From Catonia carolina (Eukaryota; Arthropoda; Insecta; Hemiptera; Achilidae): 64,000 nt of DNA. Below the pieces are notes generated by a model. It did no database searches, was not told where the DNA came from, and saw only the letters and a list, made by a program, of their open reading frames with translations. The position numbers and the translations under genes are program-made. Location of the stretch: positions 96,574,748 to 96,638,747 of the forward strand of contig JAQMRL010000002.1 of NCBI GenBank assembly GCA_035578175.1. The letters run 5' to 3'. Of this stretch, positions 23,343-35,424 are shown in pieces. Numbering within the stretch: position 1 is the first letter of the stretch; every line of letters begins with the position of its first letter.

Positions 23343-23520
23343 CCGGCCGCATTGGCGTAGTTGGTAACGTGCTCGCCTCTCATCATGCGGTCTTGGGTTC
23401 GAATCCCATTCAGGCACGGCATATTTTCATATTTTACAAAAATCATTTCATCATTCACCGTCTGTATTAGCAGTAATTGCAGAACACTCGGACGTTAAAC
23501 CAAAAAAATACAAAAAATAA
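23343..23520 (+). repeat. tRNA-derived SINE, family B, full-length copy
   Basis: Starts GGCCGCATTGGCGTAGTTGG with a clear A box and carries the B box GGGTTCGAATCCC. A ~75-bp body (TCATTTCATCATTCACCGTC, GCAGTAATTGCAGAACA) ends in an A-rich CAAAAAAATACAAAAAA tail. The second copy at 41088-41248 differs at only about ten positions over ~150 bases by eye, so this family was active relatively recently. Confidence 0.85.
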
Positions 23521-23560
23521 TAATAAGTTCCAAAGTTGAAAAATTCGCAATAATAAATTT

Positions 23561-23910
23561 CCCACCGAGTTGGTCTAGAGGTAAAGACGTCGCCGCAAGT
23601 CAGCTGTTTAACAGCTGATATTCGGAGACCAAGGTTTCTGGTTCAAATCCTAGTAAACCCTTTATACTTTTTTTACTACCATCGTTATACTACTTTTATA
23701 CGGATTTGAATACTAGATAGTGGTTGCTCGTGTACTTGTGTTAATTGATGGTTCAATTAACCATACTCTCTCAGGAATGGTCGGCCTGGATCTGTGCAAG
23801 ACTACACCTTATTTACACGTAATATATATCATCCTCATCTCATTAGATCATAGGATTTTTTTATTTTTCTGAATTGAACAGATTGCAACGTACACGCATT
23901 AGGAATTTAA
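23561..23910 (+). repeat. SINE family A, full-length copy
   Basis: Head CCCACCGAGTTGGTCTAGAG with A box, AGCTGTTTAACAGCTGA palindromic block, B box GGTTCAAATCC, body ACGGATTTGAATACTAGATA and TCAGGAATGGTCGGCCT, tail TACACGCATTAGGAATT then A-rich. Confidence 0.9.
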
Positions 23911-23939
23911 ATAAAATTAAATTAAGAAAATCATTAAAT

Positions 23940-24115
23940 GTATTATTTATACACTGTTGATGCGACTTAAAATTAATAAATAATAAAATGAATAAAAATA
24001 AGCGACTAGGTTATATATTGGTGGGTTTTACTTGAATTACTTTACAGATACTTACTGGCAATCGAACGCGGAACGTCCCCTAGCTTATAAAGATTTAATG
24101 TGGGCCTAGTAAATT
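23940..24115. repeat. SINE family C fragments, mixed orientation
   Basis: The plus strand shows the family C tail GTTGATGCGACTTAAAATTA; about 100 bp on, the minus strand shows a B-box-like GCGTTCGATTGCCAG. These look like two truncated insertions. Confidence 0.4.
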
Positions 24116-25463
24116 ATTCCTTAAACTTCCCCCTAGAGCGATCAATGTATAACTAGTTTCTATGCTTGTTGTCCTGAGATCTATTCCCTGTTAGGTGGAT
24201 TATTTTATTACTCATAATAATTTATCACCACCCATCCCCCCAGAATTAGCTTAATATGCATTAATCTCACCATATGTAAAACCACAGGAATAAAACAAAA
24301 GAAAAAAGTTCTACCATATTTATGAATTCTTTTCTTCAAACAACATAAAACCCTTTTCTTTTTACTTCCATATTTTCTTCCTGTGAAATACATGTACTAA
24401 GAAAGGTAAAACTGCAGAAAGTACTAAAATGGGATTTTTTCAGAACCTAATCTAAAATATAAACGGGGCCAGTAACTTGGTACTTCAGCACGCAACGAAT
24501 GTGTCCACGAGGTATTAAATTTTACGATTGCCATTAAATTAATTTTTACCTATTAAATCTTGTAGGAGTGGAAATAAAATAATTGCATAATTCATGAAAT
24601 AAGGTTTATGTAATCCACTGAAAACAGTGTTTACAGAAGTTTACAATCATCATCAGTTAAATTCTTAAAATACAAAAAAAAAGAAATAAATTGAGAAAAA
24701 TAAAATTAACTTCTTTATATAATTGCTCTAAAATGAAACATTATTTTTGTATTAATTTAACTACTGTATCATTGGTCATTAACAAATAAAACAAACAAAC
24801 CATTTTTTAAGGATTAAAATTTTAAGAGCTATTCAACTCCCTGAACGAGGAAGGAATAAGTCAGTAGAGGATTTGTTAAAGTTTAATGCGATTACATAGT
24901 GGTTCTCTGAGCGTTCGTCCCACGTCAGTCTTCAACAAAATACGAGCAAACTGAAGTATTTCAACTGTGTGTTTAAAGCTTAGTCTGGTTATCAAATATA
25001 TAGAATTAGCTACATTTTCATTAGCATAGTGTAACTATAACAAATTCTAACGTATCTAAGAATTGAAGACTATAATTATAAATTTTCAAAAACTTGTTAT
25101 ATATCTTAATTTTTAATATTTTACGATGATATTCGAAAAATTTTAATTTAAATGTATGTGTTCAAATGACTACTTTGACAGCTTCAATTCAAAGGTTAAA
25201 AAAAACCGTAATTCCCTTCTGCGACAGAAAGGACTGCTAGTTTTGTGTTCCTTTGTCATTCTCTATTATAGAAGGCAGTCAATAAATTTTTGAAACAAAA
25301 TCAGGCCGTGAATATTAAAAAAATTACTTGTAGTCCTAACATTCAACAATCATTCGTATTTTAGCCAATTGTATGGAGTTAACATTAAGTATTTATATTA
25401 GCTTAAATATACTAGAAGAAAACTAAATCTTCCGCCTCTAAATAATTATGAGATTAAGAAAAA
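24116..25463. other. AT-rich spacer
   Basis: Nothing recognised. Confidence 0.5.
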
Positions 25464-25512
25464 TGAGAAAGAGAGAGAGAGAGAGAGTGAGTGAGGGGGA
25501 AGCGAGGAGAGG
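25464..25512 (+). repeat. GA-rich microsatellite
   Basis: A purine-only tract centred on about ten GA units, degenerating into GAGTGAGTGAGGGG. Confidence 0.85.
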
Positions 25513-25559
25513 GGAAAGAAATTATAGTCACATGCAGCATTTTCGATATTCAGAAAATT

Positions 25560-26650
25560 CCGGATAATAAATTAGTCCATTGGTTAATTGGAGCAGCCGG
25601 TTTTTTGGGACAGTTCTTTAAAGAACAAAAACAAAACGGAATTTTACATTGATAAGTTTGTTTATTCGGTCCATAATGCCGCTTATTGAGGCCAACCCGA
25701 TATATGTACATGTATATTTTAATGAAATCATTACAGGTCAGCGACGAACAACATGTTGTAAGCGGCAAGATCAGCAAGATAAAATAATGAGCAGGATAGA
25801 GGCAGTAAACGTTTCGACAGATAAACAACAGTAATCATACATTAAGTCATAACAGAGATGTTATTTACGGTACAATGTGTACAAAATCGTTGTTCACCAT
25901 TTTAAGTGAGTCATATCCATTAGTTATGGCTGACCTTACAAGCTGTATAGCTTCCTTATAATTTTTGTCTCATGTCATACGCATCCTATACATAGAACGT
26001 TGGTAATTCCATGCGTCTCATCAGTTTTTGTGATTCCATGAGTGGACTATAACATTTTTTCCTTTCTGGTTGTTATCAGCAGGAATACTTTTTTATTTAT
26101 TTTAATTCCCGCATTTTTATGCATAGGCTTACAGTATAGTACGTATTATCATGTCTATGTGAGTTAAAATGCCGCGTAACGATATGACTGTGTGAATGAC
26201 TAAAGCTTCTAGACAAAACAAAAACGCATTCACCTAACTTAAGCCAACGTAAACTATCGGAACTAACCGGTATACCAAAAAGTACAAAACGTTGTATTGT
26301 GCTCGAAAAAAAATACGCCAAGACAGGGCGTTTAAAGAACATGGATTATCTCAGAAAAAAACGTGAAGGAAAAGACCTACTTGTTGAGAACGCTGAAGGA
26401 GTGGTTCGCCATTGTAACTTCGCAAGGTGTTGGTGTCAATGGTTCAATGCTTAAAACCAAGATAATAGATTTTTCTGAAAAGTTTAATCATTGCTCTGAT
26501 ACACTTTTCTTGTCTTCGTGTGTATATATGTAAATTATATTTTTATATATGTGTGTGATATGTTTAATAAAATGCAAAATTGTATGCGTTACGGTTTACG
26601 AATTCGTTTATTAGGGCCAGCCGTTTATTTGAGCCAAAACGCTTCGGTCC
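25560..26650 (+). mobile_element. Decayed pogo/Tigger-type DNA transposon
   Basis: The outer parts contain repeated motifs of the type found in Tigger ends: GTTTATTCGGTCCATAATGC and CGCTTATTGAGGCCAA near 25660-25695, and TTTATTAGGGCCAGCCGTTT and TTTGAGCC near 26605-26635. The centre encodes a broken CENP-B-like transposase (26180-26525). Exact terminal repeats and TA duplication were not resolved, so the boundaries are approximate. Confidence 0.6.
26180..26525 (+). pseudogene. Broken pogo/Tigger transposase (N-terminal DNA-binding part)
   Basis: Across frames, the plus strand has KASRQNKNAFT, then LSELTGIPKST (the first helix-turn-helix, compare 'GIPKST' in Psq/CENP-B N domains), then LLRTLKEWFAIVTSQGVGV and NGSMLKTKIIDFSEKFN, which matches the CENP-B second helix-turn-helix pattern (L..WF...R..G..VSG..L..KA..FA). 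No DDE catalytic domain follows; after about 26520 the sequence is non-coding. Such proteins bind the transposon ends; this one is dead. Confidence 0.75.
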
Positions 26651-26801
26651 CAATTATCAGGAATCGATTGTAATAATATGAATACACGTATTAGTCTATC
26701 AGAAAATGTAGGAAAAATGTTAATTTTCATCTTTATTTAAATCACAGGAACAGAGTTTTGAAAATCATGTGACAAACGACTAAATCTTGTGTGTAATGAG
26801 A

Positions 26802-26884
26802 AATAATAATAATAATAATTATTATTATTAATAATTAAATAAATTAATAATTATTAATAATAATAATAATTATTATTATTATAT
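26802..26884. repeat. AAT/ATT palindromic microsatellite
   Basis: Alternating blocks of (AAT)n and (ATT)n able to fold on themselves. Confidence 0.9.
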
Positions 26885-27774
26885 TACATTAACAACACAA
26901 ATAACAATATCACTATATTGTTATAAATTGATATAAATAACAATAAAAAATATAAATTTTATTTTATTATTTTATTTAAAAAATAAATTAATTTTTGTGT
27001 ATATATTGGTGTATTGGTATGTATTGGTACTATTGAAAACGTATATAAACCTAAATTTTGAGTTACTTTTCATTTTCGTGTATTGGGTACGAAAAAGTAT
27101 AAAGTGTTTCCATCGAGTTAATGTTCAATATTTAATTAAAATATATTGTATTCCTATATAAATTAAAATACATTGTCTTTTCAAATGAATAACTTTCTCT
27201 TTGGATAATTTAACTAATCCTTAGAACGAAATGTTAATTCATAACCATTTATCAGAATCTTCAGTGTTACAAGAATAAACATTCATTTAACCACAATTCA
27301 CTTTCACAAACACACCGCAAATGAAACAATGTTTTTCGGCAGTTTCTATTGTTCTTTAAAAGGCTTAGTTGTGCTGCCTAAGGTGTAATGTTTCCTTAAT
27401 TAACTAAAAGAGACTGCGGCTTCTGAAAGATACGAAAGAGAACTAAATAAACTAAATTGCTGTAGACATAACGTAGCTAAAGTAACTTTTATAAAACTTT
27501 ATTTTAGGATGTGTTATCAAAATATCAACTTCAACTGTCAAGTTTTTTTTTTTTAAACTAACCTTATGTTAAATGTAATTTTGTATATTATAAGAGATAA
27601 AATGGAGCAGCTTAAAAAGACATCATACAACTACTCTCAAAAGCTGGGAAGTTTATAACATAATCTATCACCATATCTCTTCAATAGTACATCCAATTAT
27701 CCTCAATATTAAAACATTTAATGGGTTTTTAATTATTTAAAATTGACTGCAACTAGTTATTCAAAATTAACGAA
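26885..27774. other. AT-rich spacer
   Basis: Nothing recognised. Confidence 0.5.
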
Positions 27775-28240
27775 CAGTTTTTCTTCACTATATTCCCTCC
27801 CTCCATAGGCCGTCACCAACTGACGCCAGCACGTATTTTATGATTTCACTCACATAGCGTTATTTACCACCCAAATAAACTTATTTACCACCCAAATCTC
27901 ACATAACTTGTATTTTAGTAACTTAAACATTTTTGAAACTTTATTGCACTTTAATCTCATTTATAGCTTGAACAATAATTTTAGGTTATAGCTTAACCTA
28001 AACATCGTAACATAACCTTAAATTTATGAATTAAATCTTATCTATAATTATTTCAGTTTTATTTATAACTTATTTTATAGTTTTATAAAATAAATATTTA
28101 TTTTTATTAAACAAAATAATCAACAAGCTTTGGCCTTTTCAGTCTCCTAACTATCATAAATAAAATTAGGGTCCAACATTGAATTGCTTCTTTGTTGACA
28201 TGTCCTGAAGCGATTCCCATGCTTCTTGGTCCATTTTATG
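27775..28240 (+). repeat. Dispersed repeat REP-E, copy 1
   Basis: Related to 30555-30969 in the same orientation. Shared order: GAACAGTTTTTC, TATATTCCCTCC-like, TTATTTAC near the middle, CTTATCTATAATT, an AT-rich stretch, GTCCAA, TTG(A)CATGT/GCTGACATG and GCTTCTT at the end. No ORF of note. Confidence 0.5.
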
Positions 28241-28616
28241 TAACCTAAACTAATCATGCAAAAGAAAGTAAGTAAACTCCATGTATTCTTATTTGGTAAT
28301 TACCATGAAGAACGGAATTTATTTAACGCTAACAATAATTTAAGAAGGAACTGCTTGAATAGTTTTAAGTCAAGTTCCTACCCATTTTATCTTTCTTAAA
28401 TATATAATTTGCGATTTACTGTAAATTGTCATTTTTCTAGACTATATTAGCAACTTCTAACAGCATATAAATTTTGGATTATTTTTACAATCAGTTTTTT
28501 CTATGGTCGTGTCAACGTTGTTAGTCTTTAGCAACCCCATTACACAGCAAAAATCAGGTTTTTTTATTAACAGAACAAATAATTAACTACAATATATTTT
28601 TTGACAGAACAATAAA

Positions 28617-28795
28617 TAGGTGGCCATCTCCTTAGGGTAGCAATTAGCCTACAACGCGAAGGTCCCGGGTTCGATTCCCAGCTAGGCTCTGAAAATTACT
28701 TAAAGTCAAATCACACCATTCCAGTTGCAAAATCCAACGTAGCCGCTAATAACCAGCATTTGATGCGACTTTAAATTAAAAAAAAATAAATAGGT
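28617..28795 (+). repeat. tRNA-derived SINE, family C
   Basis: Head GGTGGCCATCTCCTTAGGGT with a weakened A box, B box GGGTTCGATTCCC, body ending TTGATGCGACTTTAAATTAA and an A-rich tail. Confidence 0.85.
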
Positions 28796-30554
28796 ATGAT
28801 AAAATTTATTTACCATAAAAATTTATCTCCCAGGAACGGATTATTTTAAAAAAACTATTTTTCAAAATTTTATATTTAGTCTATAACAAAAATAATTACA
28901 TAAAATAACAAAAAAACAAATAAAATAATTTTATTTATTGAACAAATAAGTCTGTTGGGTGACTCCGTTTTAGTCTTAGCTTCGTACACTGTTAGCCGGT
29001 AACAAGTAACAAGAAAAGTTTACAATAATTTTTACAATAGGTTTACAATAATGATTTACAATCATTAAATGATTTAATGAGATATTTACATTATTTTACA
29101 CGAGTGTACTTTTTTATTAAAATTAACTTTAAATATTTCAATTTAAAAATTTCATAAATTTTAGTGTTTTTATGTAGTGTGTGTCATTAAAGGAATCTTT
29201 GTAAGTGAAATTGTCTCTGTATAGTGTTCAGAGTAGGGCATTTCACAAGTTCTTATTATACAGTTAATTTTATGCTGCAATGCTTACATTTTAGGACCTT
29301 GGTTTATCATTATTCACTAAAAGCGTTTAATAAGAAAAAATGGGGGAAAATGTTTAGTTATTAATTTACAGCAAATTCATTTCAAACTTTTAAATTGATT
29401 AAAGAACACAAAATAGAAGGGCTTAAATAAAACTCAATGTAGTGTTTAAATAATTGTTTGTATAACAAACAGTTTACCTTTTTGAAGTTTTAGTTGAATA
29501 AAATAATATTTTTACAAAAATGAACATAATTTTAATTGCTCTTTTTAAATCCCCTAAGGATTTCACTTTTTATCACTGTAATTTCATTTTAAAATAAAAT
29601 AGGCTAATTCATTTGATGTACATTGTGTACTGATATATTTATCTTACCAATTCGGCTAATGGCCTCTAGGGGCCATGCCTGGTTAGTATTTTGTTTTGTT
29701 TAATGAAATTTTAATATTGATACTGTTATTTTAACTTTATCAATTACTTGCAGTTTTTTCGAATAGCCCTTTAAAGAGACCACATCAAATCAATATTTTA
29801 ATTACTTATTCATGTTTCATTCATATTTCTTTTTCACCCACAATCACTCTATTCTTTCGGATCTTCCTTCTTAATGTGTTCAATGTTGTGAGGATTTTCG
29901 TATCTTCTTTTCATTCTAATCACCGACGGTCAGTCTCTAGCTTTTGTCTAAAACGTTCTCCATCCGTATGTCTTATGTGTCGATTTTCCCATATGTAAGT
30001 TCATTTAATGTTCCTATGAGCAAAGCCCGTTTGGTTTCGAGATGTATAATTCTATTTTTTTGTATCTATTTGTTTGTATTCCATAATAAGCTTTTCTGCT
30101 ATAGGCGTATTGATTTATGGTGTTCAAGAATGCAGTTCTCATTTTATCCGGCCTTCTTTCTAGGCTAAACTCCTTGTTACTGTTTATACTAATATTTTTA
30201 GTTGTGCATATTGTATATTGTAAAACGAAATTGACATTATAACTATTATTATTATTACTACAATATTTTCTACTGAGATAATTATTCTGGTTACTAAACA
30301 CTAAAAAATAAAGGATATTTCTGGTTTTTCTTATTTTTTGATTATTTTAACTTCTAGTAAGAGAATAATTAAACAAGAGAAATTACAATGCATATAGAGA
30401 TAGGTATAAGATAAGATAGGATAAGACAGGTTAATCAGGACGAAAGTTTAGCATAGCTGACACCAAAATTCAATAATGCGTTTCATCCTGATTCTTGACT
30501 GCATCGTTTTTATAATCTAAATTAAATTTTGCTTTTTATATTTTAAATTTAATG
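28796..30554. other. AT-rich spacer
   Basis: Unassigned. The minus strand between about 30170 and 29800 has suggestive but unplaceable text (DKMRTAFLNTINQYAYSRKA) that may be an old retroelement scrap. Confidence 0.4.
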
Positions 30555-30969
30555 ACACTTGTTATTTAAAAATAATGAACAGTTTTTCCCTAGCTATATA
30601 ACATCCCCATAACTATTCATTGACCCGCTGGCTCTAGCATTTAGCCTATTTTAGGACTTTAGTTAGGGCTTGTATACTGTTCTAGCAATATTATTTACGA
30701 TCTAATCTAACTCAATCTTATTTACACTCAAATTTATTGATTGATTAAATAGTATTTTTTGTAACTTATGTTTAAGATTAAGATCTTTAACCTTATCTAT
30801 AATTTAAATTTTATTAATAAGTTTATTAATTTTTTTTTACGAATTCTTGTAATATACTAAATCAACAGGTTTTGTCTCTTATAGTCGACAAGCTATCACA
30901 GTAGCGTCCAAAAACTGAAGTTCTTCAGTGCTGACATGATCGCGAGACGTTTTAATGCTTCTTAACACA
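30555..30969 (+). repeat. Dispersed repeat REP-E, copy 2
   Basis: See copy 1 at 27775-28240. It is directly abutted on its right by the GC-rich inverted-repeat element at 30970. Confidence 0.5.
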
Positions 30970-31256
30970 CTAAGGCTGAGTTCTAGCTCCATTTGGGCTT
31001 TGCGGTGCGTGAGGTGCGGTGCGTGAAATGCGTTAGTCGTACAGGATAAAACATGTAGGTACAGTGATGGTGTCCTATGTTAGTCCGTGGTGCAACCGAT
31101 CCGGGCGGGGGCATTGCACCGTACCGCACGCACCGCCCGATTGCAGCTAGGGCACCATTACTTTTACCTACATGTTTTATCCTGAACGACTAACCCATTT
31201 CACGCACCGCACCTCACGCACCGCAAAGCCCGGATGCAGCTAGAACACGGCCTTAG
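30970..31256. mobile_element. GC-rich MITE with ~110-bp inverted arms
   Basis: The outer ends CTAAGGCTGAGTTCTAGCT and, on the opposite strand, CTAAGGCCGTGTTCTAGCT pair. The arms continue through GGGCTTTGCGGTGCGTGAGG, TGCGGTGCGTGAAATG and AGGATAAAACATGTAGGTA almost unbroken. A ~60-bp GC-rich centre contains further GGTGCAA/TTGCACC-type complementarity. No ORF. The ends recall PIF/Harbinger or hAT MITEs, but the flanks give no clean target-site duplication. Confidence 0.8.
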
Positions 31257-32099
31257 CCTACATTGTTGCGAGCGTACCATTGAGTATTTACAGTATTCCT
31301 GACCACATTGTTATGAAACTTTTAGATAGAGTTTAATTTGCTTACTTTGATTCAGCCATAGATTTGTAGACCTTATGTTCATACTGATTTTAGAACTTGC
31401 TTGTAAAGAAGTAATATATTAAAAATTCAGAGCTCTGAAGTCCGACCGAGCAGCCAAAACATTTTTCTAAACTTTAGTTGTGATTTGAGAAAATTAATAT
31501 TAAATAAGGCCTATCGGTCATTTAAAATTTGGAGAGGAACATTGATTATTGAGGTGGAAAAATCCATGGGTCTGTTGGCTACAGATAGTTCAGCTAAATA
31601 AATGCATGTGTAATATTCATATTGGTTATACGTATAATTTACATTTTAAAACTTTGGAAACTAAAAATTTGGTAACTTCTTTTAAGTGTATTTTAATCGT
31701 TTCTACCACTTGACTTTCTTGAAAACTGGCTTCGAGTTATTTATATACGTAATTTCTACTGAAAACAGTTGTTTACGTAATGATTAATGTACTAAAAATT
31801 CTAAACTGTAAAAATAGATTATAAATATGGAAATAGAATATAAGTTGATAATATATCAACTATTTAGTATATCAATCATTATTATATCAATTATTTAATT
31901 AATAGGTATATCAATTATTTAGTAGGTAGGCACCTTTTTTCTTCTTCAGGTTACAATTGTTGGCGATTATCACAACAATTTTCACTTTATTGCACAGCGG
32001 AATAGCTTTTCTCTCTCGAAGAATAGCTTTCTCCATAAAACATTTTCAGATTAAGAAGGCACGGTACTCATCTTTTATCAGGTTTTCTGTTTTCATATA
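31257..32099. other. AT-rich spacer
   Basis: Nothing recognised. Confidence 0.5.
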
Positions 32100-32395
32100 C
32101 TTTTCCCTGCAGAATAGTTTGAAGTAACGAATATCTGGAATTATTCTTGACGACAAGTTCTAAGTACTGAAGCTTTCTACATTTGATGGTGTGAATTATT
32201 TCCCGGTTTTCTTGATCCTCCTGAAAACTCCTATATTTTTCAACCAATCAGTGGATTGTACTTTTAAAATTCACCTATACAGCCACATCTTAAATTCCTT
32301 GAATTTCTTGTGATGACTTTATCTAAGGTGCAAGATTGTACACTGTACTGAAGTGCAGAGAGGACGTAACAAACACATGGTGGGTAAAATAAGGT
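32100..32395 (-). pseudogene. LINE remnant, RT ORF C-terminal region
   Basis: The minus strand reads VCYVLSALQYSVQSCTLDKV (compare VRCYVFSVLLYGVESWTL), then IIHTIKCRKLQYLELVVKN and YSLLQTILQGKV. Frame changes interrupt it. The block order equals that of the 17.9-kb remnant (VRCYIFSTVLYGVEAWTL ... TIQKRKMEYL ... GKIQGK), so both belong to one LINE subfamily. Confidence 0.75.
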
Positions 32396-33929
32396 TGTGT
32401 TTAAGATACGTGAGATGACTGAGAAATTTATCATTTAAGTTCTTTGATATTTTTTAAAGAATGGAGCGATAATAATTAGCCTACATCTTATTGATAGAAC
32501 AACGTAAAGTAAAACTGAAGATAAGTAGCAAAAAATATATTTGAATACTTTTTTTTAGTCATAACAAGATTAAATTATATCGATAATTCAAACTTACCAA
32601 ATAGATCTATCAGTTTTTACTAATAAATCATCTACTTTTTCGATTAGTTTAGTTATTATTCCAACTATTTTGTACCTCACTGAATTTTCTTTAATAGATA
32701 TTTTCTTATTAAACTTTCTGATAGATTTCACAGTCAGCTACGGTAAAATTTTAATTATAAAAATAAGTGAAAAGGCACTATTTGCAAAGAATTAACAGTA
32801 AGGGTTTTGATTTGAATTCTATGTAGAATTCAAAGTCACTATATATCACACTGACAGAGCTGTATTTATTTAATGCTGACCTTCATGTCACGTTCGATTA
32901 AGTCAGAGAAACTTCAGCATGTTAAAAGCATTTTATGCATTTTGATAATGTTTTTGAAAATTGTTAACGTATTTTTCATCAAAATCAAACAAAATTAGTA
33001 CAAAGTAAACAAATATTTTTTATCATATAGAAAGTTTTTAAAACAAAAACTCAATTTATACAGTACAAAAAGTTTAACTTATGAAAAAAGGCAGCACGGT
33101 AATAAATTGTGGAAAAGAGAACTAATGTGAATAAAACAGATACGTACTCCTACGCATATTTGAATTTTTAAACAATGTTGTTGTCGGGTGGAAACGCCTA
33201 GCACTCTGTAATAATGAGATAGGAAACATAGTCATTTTACATTTACATATGTGTTCGGACAACAGTACCCAATAAATTTCGGCAGTAAATAAAAGGATAT
33301 TAAAACTATAAATATTTAAATCAGTAGGCTACAAGTTTCATTGTACACTGACTGTGTTTATTATGTCTAAAAGTATTATTAATATGGGTGTATTTGTAAC
33401 ATTTCATTTTATGGCTACACAGTTTATTACTTTTGTTATTACCTACTTCGTACAAATATAACAGAAAAATACTAACGGCTACTTTTCCCAACAAATGTTT
33501 CAACTTAATAAGACGTTCAAACCAGTGTTGTTTAGTTAAAACAATTGTTGAAATAATAAAAATGAACACTTTTTATTATAAAATAAAAATATATAAATTT
33601 AAATATGAAACGTGTGTTAAATTACTGTTCTTCAAATTAAACTCTACAAATCTTATATAAAAGTGTTTTGGTTGCTTACTAAGAAATTAACAAATGACCT
33701 TTGACCAATTCTAAAGGGTTTGTGCAACTGAGACACACAATGAGCGAGAGAGAGAGGTGAATTTAAGTTATATGCTTTTTTTAGTCTAAATTATTAAGAT
33801 TTGCTTCTAGTACTTCCCTTTTATGTAAACAGTTAGACAACGATTTCGGAATTCCGGCATTGAATGACTAACGACTTTAATCTGTAGTAACTTTTTTCGA
33901 TCAAGTAAATAAATACACAAATAAATTTA
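32396..33929. other. AT-rich spacer
   Basis: Nothing recognised; the short open frames around 33321-33660 are low-complexity. Confidence 0.45.
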
Positions 33930-34340
33930 CCTGTGGTTCAGCTAGAGTATAAGAAGCTATTGCTCATAACGAGCAGGTGGAGTGTTAAATTATTTGCACG
34001 TGATCTGCTGGTCCCAGGGTGCACAATTTTTTTTTCTGATCATATGATCAGCCAATTATATGACATGCATTTAATAACAGGAGAGGTAGGGTTGTGAAAG
34101 GCACTAGTCAGAGTTATCTCCTCTGAGAGTAATGAATTTCATTATACAGCCAGACGCTGTGGTAAATAAAGTGAAGGTGTCATTTGCAGGGGGAAAGTAT
34201 ATGCTTTTTTGAGGGTCTGGCCTGCTGATAAATATATTTTTCTATTCAACGAGATAGGCAAAAGTAAACCATCTCAGTCCTTGTTTTATTTAGTAAAGCC
34301 TCTCGAGGTTCAAACTGCCTTTCGGATGATTACCTAAACA
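33930..34340 (-). repeat. Dispersed repeat REP-D, copy 2
   Basis: Reverse complement of the 17395-17935 repeat (shared blocks listed there). Confidence 0.7.
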
Positions 34341-35251
34341 ACACACACATAAGAAACTAGTAAGCTAAACAAAGTATGTAGCGGAATGGAGCACAGATAT
34401 CTTGATCTGAATTTTGAATAACGCCCATAATTCCTACCGGAGAAATTACTGGGACTGTCATAGAAATTTTTCCGTAACGCGTTAAATTGCACTTAACATT
34501 ACATTTGAACTTATGTCCCTTAGTGTACAGTACCTTACGTAAATTAGAGAAAAATCTACACATGCGCAGTTTACAAAAAATTGTATTGATTTTTTAATAA
34601 AATTAATTTAAAAAAAATTAATTAAGTGTTAACTTGATTTACGTCAGAGTAGGCATAAGAATTTTTAAAATTTTAAGTTTAACTGTTTCAGATTCTTTTG
34701 AATCTGTGCTCTCTAATTTAGGCGTTTATCTACAATAGGTGTAATTCGAGATATTTAATTGTCTTTTTGTGAAATTTTTAAGTTGTTAAAATATATGTGT
34801 GGACAATTCCGATGGCGAAGAATAAACTAAAATATTTGTTTTGGTTGTCTTTACATGGTATTTTTTCTGATAGTCTTACATAAGGTTTAAGTGGTGTAGA
34901 ATTCCTGCAGTTGTCCCTTATTGGGTCTTCGTGTAGTGAAATCATGGCCGTGTCATAGGTAAAATAATTTTAAAAACATTTTTTAATTCGGCCTTTAGTA
35001 ATTATCTAAGTATCAGTAACTTTTTTCACGTTATTTCATTAAATCTACAAATATTCAGCTTCGCACAACCAGTAATTTGTTTTGCGTTGCTTTGCCACTT
35101 TTGTGAAGACCAGCACTCATTAGCAGAATCCTCGCGTTTAAATACCATAACATTGATAAAATTGATTTTTAAAAACTACAGATTACATCTTTAACAATAC
35201 TACATAATTTGTACGAAAAAGAAGAAAAATGTCAGTTGACTGGCGTAATTC
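34341..35251. other. AT-rich spacer
   Basis: Nothing recognised; it ends at the target site of the jockey insertion. Confidence 0.5.
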
Positions 35252-35263
35252 ATCCAACATCTT
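35252..35263. repeat. Target-site duplication of the jockey element (3' side)
   Basis: ATCCAACATCTT, identical to 39670-39681. Its last two bases merge with the poly(T) run, so the true duplication could be 10-12 bp. Confidence 0.9.
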
Positions 35264-35287
35264 TTTTTTTTTTTTTTTTTTTTTTTT
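35262..35287 (-). other. Poly(A) tail of the jockey element
   Basis: 26 consecutive T on the plus strand directly after the target-site sequence; marks the 3' end produced by target-primed reverse transcription. Confidence 0.95.
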
Positions 35288-35424
35288 CTCTTTAATTCTT
35301 TATTTACAACTGTAAAACGTTACAACAAGCAAATGTGATGATTATGATAATAATGTAAATGACATGATAGGCATGAGAGGGGTAGGGCCCCCATTGGTGC
35401 CTCCCCAAGAATGAAATTTGTATA

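Noticed and set aside
23396..23408. Functional tRNA genes at the A/B-box sequences (2.1, 23.3, 23.6, 28.6, 41.1, 42.8, 52.2 kb)
   Set aside because: No acceptor-stem closure; each head runs into a shared non-tRNA body and A-rich tail, so these are SINEs.
25649..25834. Exon candidate after TCATTACAG at about 25736
   Set aside because: Two frames are equally open for a short distance and the region overlaps Tigger-type end repeats.
29800..30200. Possible retroelement scrap on the minus strand
   Set aside because: Some LINE-like phrases, but the block order does not match any clade I know; not enough to call.
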